Below, piece after piece: positions 33,221-33,714 of a stretch of DNA of 33,714 nt; the first letter of the stretch is position 1; the number at the start of each line of letters is the position of its first letter. The position numbers and the translations under genes were made by a program. The stretch is from Sphingomonas sp. GTDB taxonomy: Bacteria; Pseudomonadota; Alphaproteobacteria; Sphingomonadales; Sphingomonadaceae. The notes under the pieces are model-generated. The model searched no databases, was not told where the DNA came from, and saw only the letters and a list, made by a program, of their open reading frames with translations. The DNA is taken from positions 1 to 33,714 of the forward strand of contig NZ_JAHFPY010000021.1 in the NCBI RefSeq assembly GCF_023266535.1, read 5' to 3'.

Positions 33221-33555
33221 AACATCATCTCGCCTTCGCACTGGCGCTTCTTGTTTCGTTGTTGGTGTCGCTCGTGCTTTCAGCCCCCATCATTTTGGGC
33301 GATTGCGGAGCATCGACAGCGCACGAGCCAGCGCTTCGAGCCTGCCTCGACGGCCGGCGCACCGAGTATCTAATTTATCTCGTGTCGATGGCCGCGACGT
33401 TTCTTTGGGCAATCGCTGAACATGTTCGTCGCGGGCGTTACGTGTTCTGGGTATTGGTAGCCCTAATGCTGGCGCCGTTCACATTGACAATGGCCTATGC
33501 CCATCTTCTCGAGCCGGATTGGCAAGCGCTCGATGACCGACTCCCTAACGCCTGA
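33217..33555 (+). CDS. Small membrane protein coupled to thrS
   Basis: A 112-aa protein with three likely membrane helices (about residues 5-27, 50-66 and 76-96). Two Cys (GDC and RAC) lie in the loop after the first helix. GTG 33217 overlaps the thrS stop (GTGA), which indicates translational coupling. No family is recognised. It sits where thrS is normally followed by infC, so it is an insertion into a conserved translation-gene order. Confidence 0.7.
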   Translation: MKHHLAFALALLVSLLVSLVLSAPIILGDCGASTAHEPALRACLDGRRTEYLIYLVSMAATFLWAIAEHVRRGRYVFWVLVALMLAPFTLTMAYAHLLEPDWQALDDRLPNA

Positions 33556-33593
33556 TCGACGCCCTAGGACGTGAAAATGCAGCAGTTGGCACC

Positions 33594-33616
33594 GCCTGCC
33601 CTTTTCAATGGCGGGC
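33594..33616 (+). promoter_or_regulatory. Hairpin in the infC leader
   Basis: GCCTGCC (33594-33600) and GGCGGGC (33610-33616) form a 7-bp stem with one G-U pair and a 9-base loop. No T-tract follows, so it is not a standard terminator. It lies about 50 bases before the probable infC start and might be a leader structure. Confidence 0.4.
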
Positions 33617-33664
33617 GAAACCCCTAATTCGCGCGCTCAACCAACGATTCTAGGAGATTGCGCT

Positions 33665-33714
33665 ATACCCCCGCCCACCCCGCGCCGCCCGCTGGCGCCG
33701 CCGCAGATCAGCGG
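33665..33714 (+). CDS. infC: Probable translation initiation factor IF-3, N-terminal fragment with ATA start
   Basis: The last 50 bases read I-PPPTPRRPLAPPQISG, which resembles the proline/arginine-rich N-terminal extension of sphingomonad IF-3 (RRPMAPP...GPR). AGGAG at 33652-33656 is spaced 8 bases from ATA 33665, and I see no ATG, GTG or TTG in this frame after the ribosome site. Non-standard starts (AUU, AUA, AUC) are known for infC, where they allow IF-3 to repress its own translation. Position after thrS supports the call. Only 16 codons are visible, so this is provisional. Confidence 0.55.
   Translation, partial: MPPPTPRRPLAPPQIS

Overview
The window is GC-rich, densely packed chromosomal DNA from an alphaproteobacterium, most likely a sphingomonad (Sphingomonadales). 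The reasons are the SUF-only Fe-S operon led by an Rrf2 regulator, an alphaproteobacterial SOS box (GTTC-N7-GTTC), the overall gene repertoire, and sphingomonad-like palindromic repeats. I see no phage, IS element, CRISPR array, tRNA or rRNA. Most content is housekeeping or envelope function, so the unusual material is in gene starts, operators, palindromic insertions and small remnants.

Layout. 1-1767 (minus): a probable SOS-controlled gene running off the left edge, then gluQ - HIG1 protein - corrinoid adenosyltransferase, where both enzymes appear to start at CTG. 1768-3152 (plus): a structured intergenic stretch, an HNH endonuclease and a degenerate receiver protein. 3139-5674 (minus): argH - small lipoprotein - galU. 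5691-6266 (plus): a TlpA-like thioredoxin lipoprotein. 6232-8836 (minus): HAD phosphatase - dapD - EamA transporter. 8948-11239 (plus): a lipidated subtilisin-like autotransporter with a Thr-Pro linker. 11236-18036 (minus): the suf operon sufR-sufB-(small orf)-(sufC remnant)-DUF1330-like-sufC-sufD-sufS-sufT-sufA, followed by a methanethiol S-methyltransferase-like gene. 18132-22728 (plus): pyrD, gamma-glutamyltransferase, acyl-CoA synthetase. 22725-25845 (minus): two tandem Cys-rich secreted paralogs and a gloA-nmo-gloB operon. 25957-26709 (plus): SIMPL protein. 26713-31073 (minus): alpha/beta hydrolase - TPR, DUF898 - M48 protease, and a membrane protein - XRE regulator pair. 31193-33714 (plus): thrS, a translationally coupled small membrane protein, and the start of a probable infC with an ATA start codon.

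The suf operon is the central system. SufS supplies sulfur, SufBCD is the scaffold, and SufA and SufT act in transfer and maturation. SufR probably autorepresses through a near-perfect palindrome (18039-18067) lying over its promoter. The operon has been reworked in two places. A two-hairpin repeat now encodes the last 29 or so residues of SufR and abuts sufB. A 22-codon copy of the sufC 5' end precedes a DUF1330-like gene inserted between sufB and sufC. Another palindrome is embedded in frame in pyrD.

Most genes within operons overlap by 1-8 bases (ATGA, GTGA, TGATG), pointing to translational coupling. Four convergent gene pairs overlap at their 3' ends, and I saw no clear intrinsic terminator anywhere. 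All functional names rest on motif and family recognition by eye; no database search was run.
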